NCBI RefSeq assembly: GCF_032362555.1
Contig: NC_083536.1
Coordinates: 1,736,001 to 1,800,000 of the forward strand
DNA length: 64,000 bases
From: Amyelois transitella
Taxonomy: Eukaryota; Arthropoda; Insecta; Lepidoptera; Pyralidae
Direction: 5' to 3'
The position numbers were made by a program, and so were the translations under genes. The stretch's first letter is position 1; every line of letters starts with the position of its first letter. The notes under the pieces are model-generated. The model had not been told where the DNA came from and did not search any database. It was given only the letters and a program-made list of their open reading frames with translations. Of the stretch, positions 17,311 to 27,480 are shown piece after piece.

Positions 17311-20300
17311 GAGTCTTGTTTGGACATCGGACGAACACGGTCGTGTCCAGCACAATAGACTGCCACATCTGTTGGCCACTTGCAGTGCCGGTTGCAATGA
17401 GGCTACTTTGGCGGGAAATTACAAACCTTATAATATTTTATAAAGGTTTGCATAAACTGTATTATGAAGTGTTGTGTTGTGATGTGTGAGATTAGCTATA
17501 TGTGCGTTCGTGTTGCAGAAAACCCGGTGAGATCTTTCCTTTTTCCATTGGCTTTCGTCGTACAAAGCGGCCAAAAAACAAGCGTTAGATGTTAACAATA
17601 TCTAAAATTTATCGGTAACTGCACAAAGCAAATGAATAATATCACCACTTGATATCGAGTATAAGTAATTCTACACAAGGACGTATAAGACATATTTTTT
17701 CTATACGTATATGCTTCTATTATTCTATCTTGAAGAAACTTAACGGGTATATTTATTACTAAGACTAACTAAGTAGGTTTTAAAAAAAAAAAACTATTCT
17801 GTATGTCCACTTCCTTGATACCGTTACCACGTGGGCTTCATAAACCTAAAATCTACATATTAAAAAATCATAGCTAAATCCAAAACAATACTAAAATACA
17901 AGGCCGCTTGGGCAGTTGGTCAAAAAGAAAGTTTCTCCTATCCCATTCCAGCTACCTGCTCTACAATGCCAAGGGACGAAAAATTCACATCTGGCAAAAA
18001 CAATAGAAGCTGGGATCATTACGGCTCTTAGACAGTTCACTACATTGCGTTTAAAATAAATATTGTTTTTCAGGTTGCACAATATTAATAATACTAATGC
18101 ATTTATATTTCCAGATAACTTAGAACATGGCTTATGTTCCTTCCTTCCACAGATCTTACCAACCCTTAAACAACACATCATATAAAATAAAACCAACAAC
18201 GCACACACATCATCATCATTGATTGTAAAATAAAAATAAATCTAAACCATCTCCTGCAGAACCACGCCACAAAAATACGGCCCCTGTTGGCGAGCTGAAG
18301 CTAGAAGACATAACTAACTCTCATAATATTGTATATTAGTATTGAAAGCCTGCCGCAAGCTCACGAAGTAAGCAAAAGTAACGCGAGCTGAAGAAAATCA
18401 ACACATCAAAATCAGTGCTGGGATCTGGAGGATATACGACATTTTAGAACCAAAATTGAACGCTGCAGAAAATGTAGGAAAAACGGAGTATTGAAATCAG
18501 TACCAAGAACTGGAGAAGTCATATTGGAATCAATGCTACGATCTATGATCTGTAGGAAATACTGAAAACCGATGTATTCGAACTAATGCTGCGAACTTCA
18601 GAAAACATGACTTATTAAAATCAACGCCGCGAATTTGAGAAAACACGTTGTATTGGAATCAAGGCTGTAAATTGGAGAAAACATGATGTACTGGAATTTA
18701 TGCTGTGAACTGATGTAAGTCATATCGGAATCAGTACTGCGAACCTGAGGACACACAACGTATTGGTATTAAGACTACGAATTCGAAAAAACATGACGTA
18801 TTGGAATTAATGCTGCGAATTGATAGAGGCCATATTGGAATCAATGCTGCGAACCTGAAGAAACATGACGTATTGGAATTAATGGTGCGAATTGATAGAG
18901 GTCATATTGGAATCAATGCTGCGAACCTGAGGAAACATGACGTATTGGAATTAATGCTGCGAATTGATAGAGGCTATATTGGAATCAATGCTGCGAATCT
19001 GAGGAAACATGACGTATTGGAATTAATGCTGAGAACTAATAGAGGTCATATTGGAATCAATGCTGCGAACCTGAGGAAACATGACTTATTGGAATTAATG
19101 CTGCGAACTGATAGAGGTCATATTGGAATCAACTTCTGCGAACCTGAGGAAACATGACTTATTGGAATCAAAGGATTGAATCCGAGGCAACACGATGTAT
19201 TGGAACCAATGCTGCGAACTGATGGAAATTATATTAGAAGCAATGCTGCAAATCTGAGGAAACATGACGTACTGGAATCAAGACTGCGAATTCGAGAAAA
19301 CGTTATGTATTGGAATTAATGTTGCGAACTGATAGAGGTCATTTTGGAATCAATGCTACGAACCCGAGGACATACAACGTATTGGAATCAAGAGTACGAA
19401 TGCGGGAAAACATGATTTATTAGAGTTAATGCTGCGAACTGATGGATATCATATTGGAATCAATGCTGCAAACCTAAGAAAGCACGACGTAAAGGATTTA
19501 CCGCGGCTAATTAGAGATAACAAGACGTATAGAATCAATGCTAATAACCTGAGGAAACACGGGTATTGGAGGCGAAAATGAGATCTGGAAAAATACGGCA
19601 AGAGAATATATGGACGGAATTGAAACTAGGGCGGTGAACGGGAGGAAATAAAATCGGAATCAATGCTACTAACTGGAAAAACACGATGCATAGAGTCCAA
19701 TGCTGCTATTGGAAGTGTACAAGAAACACGACACATTAGAAACAACACTACAAGCTGAACAAAACATAACACATCAATACCTCAAACTGGAAGAACTCAT
19801 ATTGGAAACAAGCGGCCAACAGGAGAGAAAGCCACAGGTTAAAGGCAAATTTGGATGACAAGAATAAAGGCTTGAAGATGGAGCAAGAACTGACTTGGTG
19901 AGCGCAGATCTGAAACAGCCGACCGACCAACCACAAAAGCCATCAAAACGGGGATAATATTCCTACACAATTTATTACAAAGGCCTCATGAAATCCTACA
20001 CTACAAATTCTTCAGAAAGGGCAGACATCGCGACAAATAACAAAATTCATCACGGCAGTATGAAATTCCTACGACATAACTGAAACTGACAACGAACCAT
20101 TAAAAGAAGAAAAAGAAAATAAGAAAGAAGGAAAGACGCAACACATCAACGCTCTCCTCCGTCGCAATACCCGTCTTCCTCAATTCCTATATTGGCTATA
20201 GGCTGTATAGTCGGTCGATTGTGGTCGACTGGTTGCGGCTGGTCGGCCTTCCTCTCCCATCCCTGAGCGTGTCACTCCCTATAAAATCTGTGCCCCCTGG

Positions 20301-20370
20301 TGTATCCAGCTAGACTGGGTCAGGCTTTGCTTGGCTGGGTGTGGTACCAATGTTCATGTTCATGTTCATG
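17311..20370 (+). mobile_element. Unidentified 3.06-kb insertion with target-site duplication
   Basis: The insert interrupts the mariner transposase gene near its C-terminal end. The 22 bp at 17289-17310 are repeated exactly at 20371-20392. It ends at the right in about four copies of TGTTCA/CATGTT. A long duplication plus a simple-repeat tail on one side is the form of a target-primed retroposon with its 3' end at 20370. I find no reverse transcriptase, endonuclease or Gag frame in it; the open frames of 60-118 codons look accidental. Its middle is a 72-bp minisatellite. It may be a non-autonomous LINE derivative or a retroposed non-coding transcript. Confidence 0.7.
18480..19740 (+). repeat. 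72-bp tandem repeat (minisatellite)
   Basis: The unit carries ATTGGAATCAATGCTGCGAA, then AACATGACGTATTGGAATTA, then GATAGAGG. Copies begin at 18822, 18894, 18966 and 19038, exactly 72 bp apart, and become degenerate towards both ends. Because 72 is divisible by three, the plus strand stays open over five units (18801-19157), giving a 24-residue protein repeat around RGHIGINAANLRKHD. I regard this frame as a by-product of the period, not a gene. Confidence 0.85.
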
Positions 20371-21417
20371 TTCAAAATATGCTCCTTTAGAAACGATACA
20401 CTTACGCCAACGAATAATCCAATCATCAAAACATTTTTTAAACGCTGTTTCCGGAATTGAGGTCAGTTCTCGCCGCGAATTCTCTTTTATGTCTTCTACC
20501 GATTGAAAACGGGTGCCACGAAGTGGTAATTTGAGTTTAGGAAAAAGAAAAAAGTCGGCTGGAGCCATATCTGGGGAATATGGTGGTTGCTCGATGGTAT
20601 TTGTTGAGTGTTTGGTTAAAAATTCGTTCACAATGATGGCCTTGTGCGAAGGTGCATTATCATGGTGCAAAATCCAAGAATTTTCTTTCCACAAATCTGG
20701 CCTTTTTCGTCGGATTTGCTCTCTTAAACGCCGCATAACACTCAAATAATATTCCTTATTTACCGTTTGACCTTCCGGCAAGAATTCCGAGTGCACAACA
20801 CCGCGATAGTCAAAGAAAACAGTCAACATGACTTTGACTTTTGAACGACTTTGGCGTGGTTTTTTCGGTTTCGGTTCAGTTGGAAGGCGCCACTCCGAAG
20901 CTTGTTGACTAGTTTGCATGTCAAACTCGTAAACCCACGTCTCGTCACCAGTAACAATGCGTTTCATGAATTTTGGGTCGGAATTGACTCGTTCTAGTAT
21001 GTCCTCAGCGACTCTCATGCGATTGAGTTTTTGAAAAAAATTCAGGTCTTTTGGGACTAGCCGAGCGGCAACATGTTTCATACCCAAATTATTAGTTAAA
21101 ATGGTACGGATCGACTCGTGAGATACAGAAAGTTCGGTGGCTATCTCTTTCAAAGTTGAATGAGGATTTTCAGTCACTATTTCCTTCACTTTTGCGATGT
21201 TAACTTCAGTTGCAGACGTTGATGGCCTACCAGAGCGAGGCAAATCTTCCATCACATCTCGACCGCTTTTGAACGCTTTGTACCACTCATAAGCACGAGT
21301 TTTTGATAAAGTCGATTCACCGTAAGCCTTCTGTAACATTTTCAGTGACTCCGAACACGATATTCCATTGGCAATGCAAAATTTAAGACAAACTCTTTGT
21401 TCGATGTTTTTATCCAT
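20320..21417 (-). pseudogene. Mariner transposase, C-terminus replaced by insertion
   Basis: The protein matches the two intact mariner transposases in the window, with the helix-turn-helix N-terminus (CFKFC/SESLKMLQKAYG region, LPRSGRPS) and the D,D34D catalytic triad (TGDETW, HHDNAPSH, SPDMAPADFF). The last about 10 residues are lost because the 3.06-kb insert begins within codons after YFE. The frame instead runs into the insert's CATGTT repeat, adding alternating Glu-His residues. The likely start is the Met at 21417 (MDKNIEQ); the frame is open upstream to 21492. Confidence 0.85.
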
Positions 21418-21786
21418 TATGAAATTAGCAATACACACTAGATATGATATAACTAAAAATAGCACTGTATTTAATGTAAACAACAGATGCAACTCAAACT
21501 CCGCGCCAAAATGGAAAACAGTTGTGCCAATAGATAGATTAGATTATAGATAGAGTAGATTTCTCATGATATAAAGCCTGTTTGACTAAAGATTTCAGGT
21601 TTTTGTAGTATGCTTTCTTACTCTCTTATCCTTTTTTACGGTAAGCATTCAATGCATCATCTCGCAGCTTCATCATTAACTTGACTATTTCAGTGATCCA
21701 TGGATGAGAGCGATCCCTGATAATAACCGTTGATACAGGCGCATGAAGGTCAAATAAAGAAATTATTAAAGTATTAAAATAAGACA

Positions 21787-22301
21787 TAGGGGCGTGCATA
21801 GGGGCGTGTTGGTCCCGACATTAATGTATGGGAGTGAAAGTTGGGTATGGCAAAAGAAGCACGAAAGCAGAATAAATGCAGTGGAAATGAGAGCGTTAAG
21901 GAGTATGTTGGGTGTGAAATTGAGTGACCGGATAAGGAACAGCGTGATAAGGGAATGTTGTGATGTGAAAGAGGATGTAGTTACAGGAATAGAAAAGGGT
22001 ATGTTGAGATGGTTCGGTCATGTAGAGAGGATGAATGAAAACAGGTTGACTAAGCAGATATACATGGAGGGTGTGGAGGGAAAGGTCGGAGTGGGAAGAC
22101 CTAGACGAACGTATCTTGATCAAATTAAGGACGTCCTGGTAAAGGGTCAGGTCAAAAGTACCCGAAACCGCCGAGCTTGCATGAAGAGAGTTATGAATGT
22201 GGATGAAGCAAAGGAAGTATACAGAGATCGTGGCAAGTGGAAAGAGGTAGTCTCTGCCTACCCCTCCGGGAAAGAGGCGTGATTTTATGTATGTATGTAT
22301 G
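21787..22301 (+). mobile_element. RTE LINE, 5'-truncated 3' end
   Basis: A 515-bp copy of the 3' end of the same RTE family as 27481-30793. It contains the C-terminal ORF2 codons (VPTLMYGSESW, RWFGHVERM, PRRTYLDQIKDVL, closing YPSGKEA) and ends in an ATGT repeat. The 13 bp TTAAAATAAGACA are duplicated at 21774-21786 and 22302-22314. At the codon where the long copy has a stop, this copy has Tyr. Confidence 0.9.
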
Positions 22302-22351
22302 TTAAAATAAGACACCATATCATTCACGTTATCAAGGCTTGACATAGGTTC

Positions 22352-22756
22352 TCAGTTCAGACTGTTGAGGTCCCTATTAAAATTGTCCATACAAATGTAC
22401 TTTTTAGATCTGTATTTAAGAATGTAGGGCTTAAGTTTCTCACTTTTTATGTTAAACTCGAACACTAGCATACAATAGCCATTATCATGTCCCATGTTGT
22501 CCAAAACTAAGTTGTTGTCCGGCAGGTCTGTGCAGATTACATTTAAGAGTTTTTGTGAATGGTCGGTAAAATGCGTTGGCAAGATCACAAGTTGAGTCAA
22601 ATTACTGTATCTTAGGAAAGTGTTGAGTTTAACTGATTTCCAATCCATTTCATTCAACAGATCCACATTAAAGTCACCCAACAGAATTATGCTATCATAA
22701 TGTTGAAATGAGCTTGAAATAGCGCCAGAGCTGCTTACGACATGCTTTCCTATCAT
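22352..22756 (-). pseudogene. LINE endonuclease fragment
   Basis: The fragment begins just after ORF1 and contains the APE-endonuclease block SIILLGDFNVDLL, with weaker downstream matches. The N-terminal endonuclease residues that should precede it are absent, so there is an internal deletion between ORF1 and this point. The frame stops at 22352, and coding sequence resumes beyond the RTE insertion at 21786. Confidence 0.6.
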
Positions 22757-23725
22757 TGTGGAAAAGAAGGCGGTTAACCCGTGTCAGTCGCTCGTTAATG
22801 TAAACCCTACGAGGCGGCCCGTCCTGTCCAAAGTCTGCAGTGATGATGTTGCGCCGTACCCGCGCAGCCTGCAACAGCGCGTCGCGCGTCTGACGGCGAG
22901 CCAGCCGCACGACCACGCGCCGCCCGCGCGCCTTCTCGCCGCTGCCGCCGCCCGCCGGTGAACCGCCTGCGTGCACCGCCGCCCCTACTCGTTCGGCGAA
23001 CATGACGTCCCGCTCCTCAAGGGTAATTCCGAGTTTGGCAGCCAGGACCGTCACCGTGTGGTTAATGTTCTCACCCTTCACCTCAGAGAGTTTTCCGATG
23101 TCAAGATCGGAGAGCAAGGCCTCCTGATCGCGGTTGTTAAGATCAGACTTCAGTTGAGCTACTGTTCCTTCTAGCTCAGAGATTCTCTCACTCCCCGCTC
23201 CATCCACCCTTCCCTCAAGGGCCCCCCAACCGCTGATCAAAACTATTTAACCTATCGTTGAGCCGCAAAAGGTTTAAATTTAAGGTATCATATACAGTGT
23301 ATAATATAACACACATAATATACACACACACGGACACGTAGGTTTTGATCTTCTTTATCCCCTCCATATCCCAGCGCATCTCTCTTATTTCCCCCATGAA
23401 CTTCTTCAGTTCTAGCCGCAAGCTGTGTGGCTCCAAATCAGCTGTAGGAGTGAGAAACACAAACACACAACAAGGCATCCAGTCCGATCTCAGGGCTCCA
23501 CACCACCTCCGCCGCTCCGCAAACACCTTTTACAGGCGTAGAGCTGTTATCCCCCTTGCGCTGCTTCTTTTTACATTCCGGGCACACCCATTCTTTGGGT
23601 GTATTAGCCTCTGGTATCGCAACGCATCCCTTGTGGTACATGCGAGGGCATTGTGTATATCCCATAGTACCCGTAGCGGATAGAAATTTTCCACAAGTTC
23701 CACACTTAGCCATTATAAAATTCAT
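22695..23725 (-). pseudogene. LINE ORF1 with PHD-like finger and FP25K-like domain, frameshifted
   Basis: Three overlapping frames together encode an ORF1 like that at 318-1247. An N-terminal Cys-rich finger (MAKCGTCGKFL, CPRMYHKGC, WVCPECKKK) occupies 23725-23580. A heptad-rich middle follows, interrupted by a low-complexity stretch near 23290-23340. The FP25K-like C-terminus (VVVRLARRQTRDALL, RRVYINERLTRVNRLLF) lies at 22940-22710. At least two frame changes separate the parts. The presumed role is RNA binding in a LINE RNP. Confidence 0.7.
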
Positions 23726-23745
23726 ATATTATTATCACAAATTTT

Positions 23746-24541
23746 AATGTTCATAAACTGTAGTGCTTCAGGGCCTCAGTAGATGGCGTTACTGGTTTGG
23801 CGAGTTCCGCACGTACCGTGTATAATTTTAACTTTTCTAATTATGTGCTTTTAGTAAATAATGGTTGCTACAATTTGCTTAATTATGCAATAAAATTGTT
23901 TTAATTATTCACCCAACAAAATTTAAAAGTTACCCTCCGATAAATTGTTAGTGCAATAAGTTGCCGCAATCTAGACTGCTCATACTAACACACTTTATAA
24001 GGCAGGAATATGGCTGCGCACACTCACATTACAGCTTAGCACACAGAACTAATGTATGTACGTAATAAGGCAGAGAAAAGAGACTATTTACTATTTTTAC
24101 AGACAGCACTAATTGCAGAGATTACAACAAACAATAGGCTATTTGACAAAGTTCTAAAAACTATCTTAGGCTATTTATCATTATTTATAATAAAACTAAG
24201 TTGATAAAATGTGTGTGCCGATAAAACTTAAAAAGGATTCCCGATACGATAAAGGGACTTATATAGTGCAATAGCCCTTTATCCCCCCTCGAACAAGAAA
24301 GTTCCCGTTTAAACTTAAAGGGCGTATTTTTAGGGCTTTTCCAGTTCCTTAACTTGAAAATTAAGTGAAGTAGTGGCGCCATCTGTTGTCGAGTATTTGA
24401 ACTCCATTCAGAACAACGATTATTTGAGTTGCGTTTCGAAAGGCGCTGCGAGCAATTACAGCATGTGTAGCAATGGCGCAAAATTTAAAATTCCAATTTC
24501 AACAAAGTCTTAAATTACAATTGTTTCAGAATAATATAACA
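23746..24541. other. Non-coding stretch with a short TIR-element fragment
   Basis: No gene is visible. At 24137-24170 the sequence (GGCTATTTGACAAAG...) matches, in reverse, the right terminus of the TIR element at 56031-56917. An AATAGCC at 24271-24277 could be its other end, making a very short derivative. At about 24253-24288, GATAAAGGG and CCCTTTATC form a hairpin. The remainder probably includes Helitron sequence upstream of the recognisable Rep frame. Confidence 0.4.
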
Positions 24542-24620
24542 AAGGAAGCATTCCACTACGACCCAACGAAAAAATATTACAATCATTAACATGTTGTGAT
24601 CGGAAAAATGAATAACATTT

Positions 24621-25090
24621 GGGGCATTTCACGTGAAGCGGACAGGCAAAATAGGGTGAGGTTCTGGATTTTGTTTATATTCTGGTTAGTTATACTCCTA
24701 GCAGATATGGAAGTGCACACAAAATATTTTTTTCGTCCGAAGCTTTTTTGGCGAATTATGAGCTTTTGAAAAAATACGTTTTAAGAATTCCGTGATTTTT
24801 GGATGCCCATTACTTTATATAAATCAATTTGTTAAAAATAAAAATTAAATGGTTTCTTATAGTTAAAAGAGTGGAAATTTAGATTTTTTTTATGGAATTC
24901 TAAATTTGATTTTTTTTTCGTATAGTAAACCGGAAATGAAGATTTCAAATAGATTTTCAAGCAACTTCGACATAATTTTATTTTATTTCTTTAGCATTAA
25001 ATTTAAGCCTTATGTATGCTAATTACACACAAAAAAAAATATAACGTGATCTCCAATAGTTTAGAACCTAGAGCATATTGAGTACATGCA
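24621..25090 (+). repeat. Left terminal inverted repeat
   Basis: The arm is the reverse complement of 26153-26606. It starts GGGGCATTTC and ends near AGTACATGCA. It contains no open frame. Confidence 0.85.
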
Positions 25091-25301
25091 CATCGTATCG
25101 CTCGCCATATCCAGTACTTTATTAGTTCAGACGGTCTATTTAAATTTCGAACTTTAAGTACATCGAGTAGGTAAAGTATACCTATATGGATTTAAATACT
25201 GTTATAAGACTATAAAGAATTATAATATTTAGTAAATACATTGGACAGGTTCTGTTTTATTAATTAAAAATCTATTCATCATTAAGTATTTAAGGAAAGA
25301 T

Positions 25302-25843
25302 TTATTTTGTAATTCTTACATTTTTGCTATTTTCACTACTACTAGTTTTTTTAACACATAAGCCTTTATCGGTTGGAAGAAACGCATGAAATTTTTTAGT
25401 TCCTGGAATTGTGATGGCAGAAGCAAAACGGGTTCGTAGAAAATCTCGCTCTTGTTGAATACTTTCCTTCGAGCAGTAGTATATTGTCGTTGTAGTCAAC
25501 GATGATTTTGCCCATTCATACAATCTCAATGGTGTATTGATAGCGTTATTTCTAGATTGTAAGCTGGCCCGGGATGCCAATCGTTTAAGGTTTCCTCCAA
25601 GACCATCGCATGGACCTTTACCATGAGCAGTGGCATGAAAATGTAACTGACAATCTATGTGGAAGTCTTGTTTATAATAGAATAAATTAACAAAGTTGAA
25701 TCTGTTCTTAAAATGTTGAGGAGCTCCATCAGTGATATATTTTATGGTAGAAACTTCAATTCTGTGATCAGTAAGGTGATGGTGTAGTTTGTTTTGGAAA
25801 GAAATGTTTAACAGTTTTAAATAACTCTTTTGTGTGAATTTGT
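25302..25843 (-). pseudogene. Transposase-like C-terminal fragment of the long-TIR element
   Basis: About 180 codons remain. The notable blocks are ITDGAPQHFKNRF, HFHATAHGKGPCDGLGG and NLKRLASRASL. I remember this kind of block (Asp-Gly-Ala...Phe-Lys, then His-Gly-Lys-Gly...Asp-Gly-x-Gly-Gly) from uncharacterised transposon-like proteins of invertebrates, and it suggests a DDE/D-type catalytic core. I cannot name the superfamily with certainty. The 5' side is disrupted by a SINE at 25844, and no further coding sequence is seen up to the TIR, so the gene is truncated. Confidence 0.55.
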
Positions 25844-25969
25844 ACATACATACATATGATCACGTCTATATCCCTAGCGGGGTAGACAGAGCCACCAGTC
25901 TTGAAAAGACTGATAGGCCACGCTCAGCTGTTTGGCTTAGTGATAGAATTGAGATTCAAATAGTGACAG
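25844..25969 (-). mobile_element. SINE (CATA-tailed family), 5'-truncated
   Basis: A 126-bp copy of the family also found at 35396-35678 and 60276-60438. It has the (CATA)n tail and the GATCACGTCTATATCCC and GGTAGACAGAGCC blocks. The 10 bp GTGAATTTGT are duplicated at 25834-25843 and 25970-25979. Confidence 0.85.
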
Positions 25970-26152
25970 GTGAATTTGTTATTATAATTAAAATATTTAT
26001 ACTTAATATTAATATATAAAATATATTTTCATTCTTATATTTTAATAAAATCAATTTTCGCATTTTAAAATTAACGAATAAAATGTTAATAACGAAGTAT
26101 ATTCAAATGTTAGCCCATAATCACGAATGTTAAGAAAATTGTTATAGCGACG

Positions 26153-26606
26153 TGCATGTACTCAATATGCTCTAGGTTCTAAACTATTGGAGATCACGTT
26201 ATATTTTTTTTTGTGTGTAATTAGCATACATAAGGCTTAAATTTTATGTTAAAGAAATAAAATAAAATTATGTCGAAGTTGCTTGAAAATCTATTTGAAA
26301 TCTTCATTTCCGGTTTACTATACGAAAAAAAAATCAAATTTAGAATTCCATAAAAAAATCTAAATTTCCACTCTTTTAACTATAAGAAACCATTTAATTT
26401 TTATTTATATAAAGTAATGGGCATCCAAAATTCATGGAATTCTTAAAACGTATTTTTTCAAAAGCTCATAATTCGGCAAAAAAGCTTCGGACGAAAAAAA
26501 TATTTTGTGTGCACTTCCATATCTGCTAGGAGTATAACTAACCAGAATATAAACAAAATCCAGAACCTCACCCTATTTTGCCTGTCCGCTTCACGTGAAA
26601 TGCCCC
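26153..26606 (-). repeat. Right terminal inverted repeat
   Basis: The arm pairs with 24621-25090. It lacks a short AT-rich piece that the left arm has near 24830. Confidence 0.85.
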
Positions 26607-27480
26607 ATTTGCCAATTTTGCCACGCGAAAAAATTCAGTAAAGAAACACCAGGTCTCTGTTGCATGAATGGAAAATTTTGACTACCACCACTGGAAGCAC
26701 CTCCGCAGGAATTTCTACATTACATGACCGGGGAAACACAAGAATCAAAACACTTTCTTCAAAATATAAGATCATATAACTCCTGCTTCCAAATGACTTC
26801 TTTCGGAGTTACTTCGACCAACACTAATAGAAATGAATTTGAATATGTATTTTCAATTCAGGGGCAAATTTATCACAAAATAGGATCGTTACTGCCAATG
26901 CCTAACGAAGACTATAAATTTCTGCAAGTATAATTCATCGGAAATGAAGAACAAGAAATTGATCAACGATGCACAAATTTTAATGGATTGAGTCGCGAAA
27001 TAATCCGAAATGTACAGAAGATCTTACACAAATACAATCAATTGATTTACATATTCAAAACAACATTAGACCGCATGATTTCTGATGACTATAAAATTGT
27101 AATTCGAGCCGATAAAAAACCACCTGGAGAGCACAAACGTAGATTTAATGCACCTCAGATAGATGAAGTTGCCATCGTAATTGTAGACAATGAAAATACA
27201 AGCCGTGACATAATTGTACAACGAAGAGGAAAAGGACTACAACGCATTGCAGAGACACACCGTTCCTATGATGCTCTTCAATATCCATTAATATTTCTGT
27301 ACGGAGAGGACGGATACCATTTCAATATAAAACAAGTGCATCCTGAAACAGGCATAGAAACAAACAAAAAAGCCACTTCCAAGGAGTTCTATGCTTACCG
27401 CTTAATGATCAGAGACAATGAAATATACAATCACATACTCACAAACACTCGCCGTTTATTTCAACAATTTCTGGTAGATA

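Larger units (their letters stand above)
17210..21531 (-). mobile_element. Mariner copy 1, split by a 3.06-kb insert
   Basis: 17210-17310 matches the first about 100 bp of the two intact mariners in the window, after a TA at 17208-17209. The match resumes at 20371 and runs to 21531. The last about 90 bp, including the right inverted repeat, are missing. The interruption (17311-20370) has a 22-bp duplication at its edges. Without a right TIR this copy should be immobile. Confidence 0.85.
21532..23745 (-). mobile_element. LINE 5' part (PHD-finger ORF1 and endonuclease), holding an RTE insertion
   Basis: Minus-strand LINE sequence runs from 23725 (ORF1 start) through an endonuclease fragment to 22315. 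It is interrupted by an RTE tail (21787-22301, 13-bp duplication) and continues at 21786 with codons just after the endonuclease (DLHAPVSTVII, HPWITEIVKLM). It stops near 21545, where it meets the truncated mariner. No reverse transcriptase remains. Several frame breaks show it is dead. Confidence 0.75.
24621..26606. mobile_element. DNA transposon with about 460-bp terminal inverted repeats
   Basis: The ends are GGGGCATTTCACGTGAAGCG and its complement. The left arm covers 24621-25090 and the right arm 26153-26606, nearly identical apart from a deletion of about 16 bp in the right arm. A 4-bp duplication ATTT (24617-24620 and 26607-26610) flanks it, and removing the element with one ATTT restores the Helitron reading frame. 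It carries part of a transposase-like gene on the minus strand and a SINE. Four-bp duplications occur in Sola, Chapaev and some Academ elements; I could not decide between them. Confidence 0.85.

Noticed and set aside
17891..18208. 105-codon minus-strand frame in the 3.06-kb insert
   Set aside because: The composition follows the local AT-rich sequence, no motif is visible and the start context is poor.
18801..19157. 118-codon frame over the 72-bp repeat as a repeat-protein gene
   Set aside because: The open frame follows from a period divisible by three; there is no start context, no unique ends, and flanking units are broken.
24253..24288. Helitron 3' terminal hairpin
   Set aside because: The stem GATAAAGGG/CCCTTTATC is upstream of the Rep coding pieces and is not followed by CTRR near an element end.
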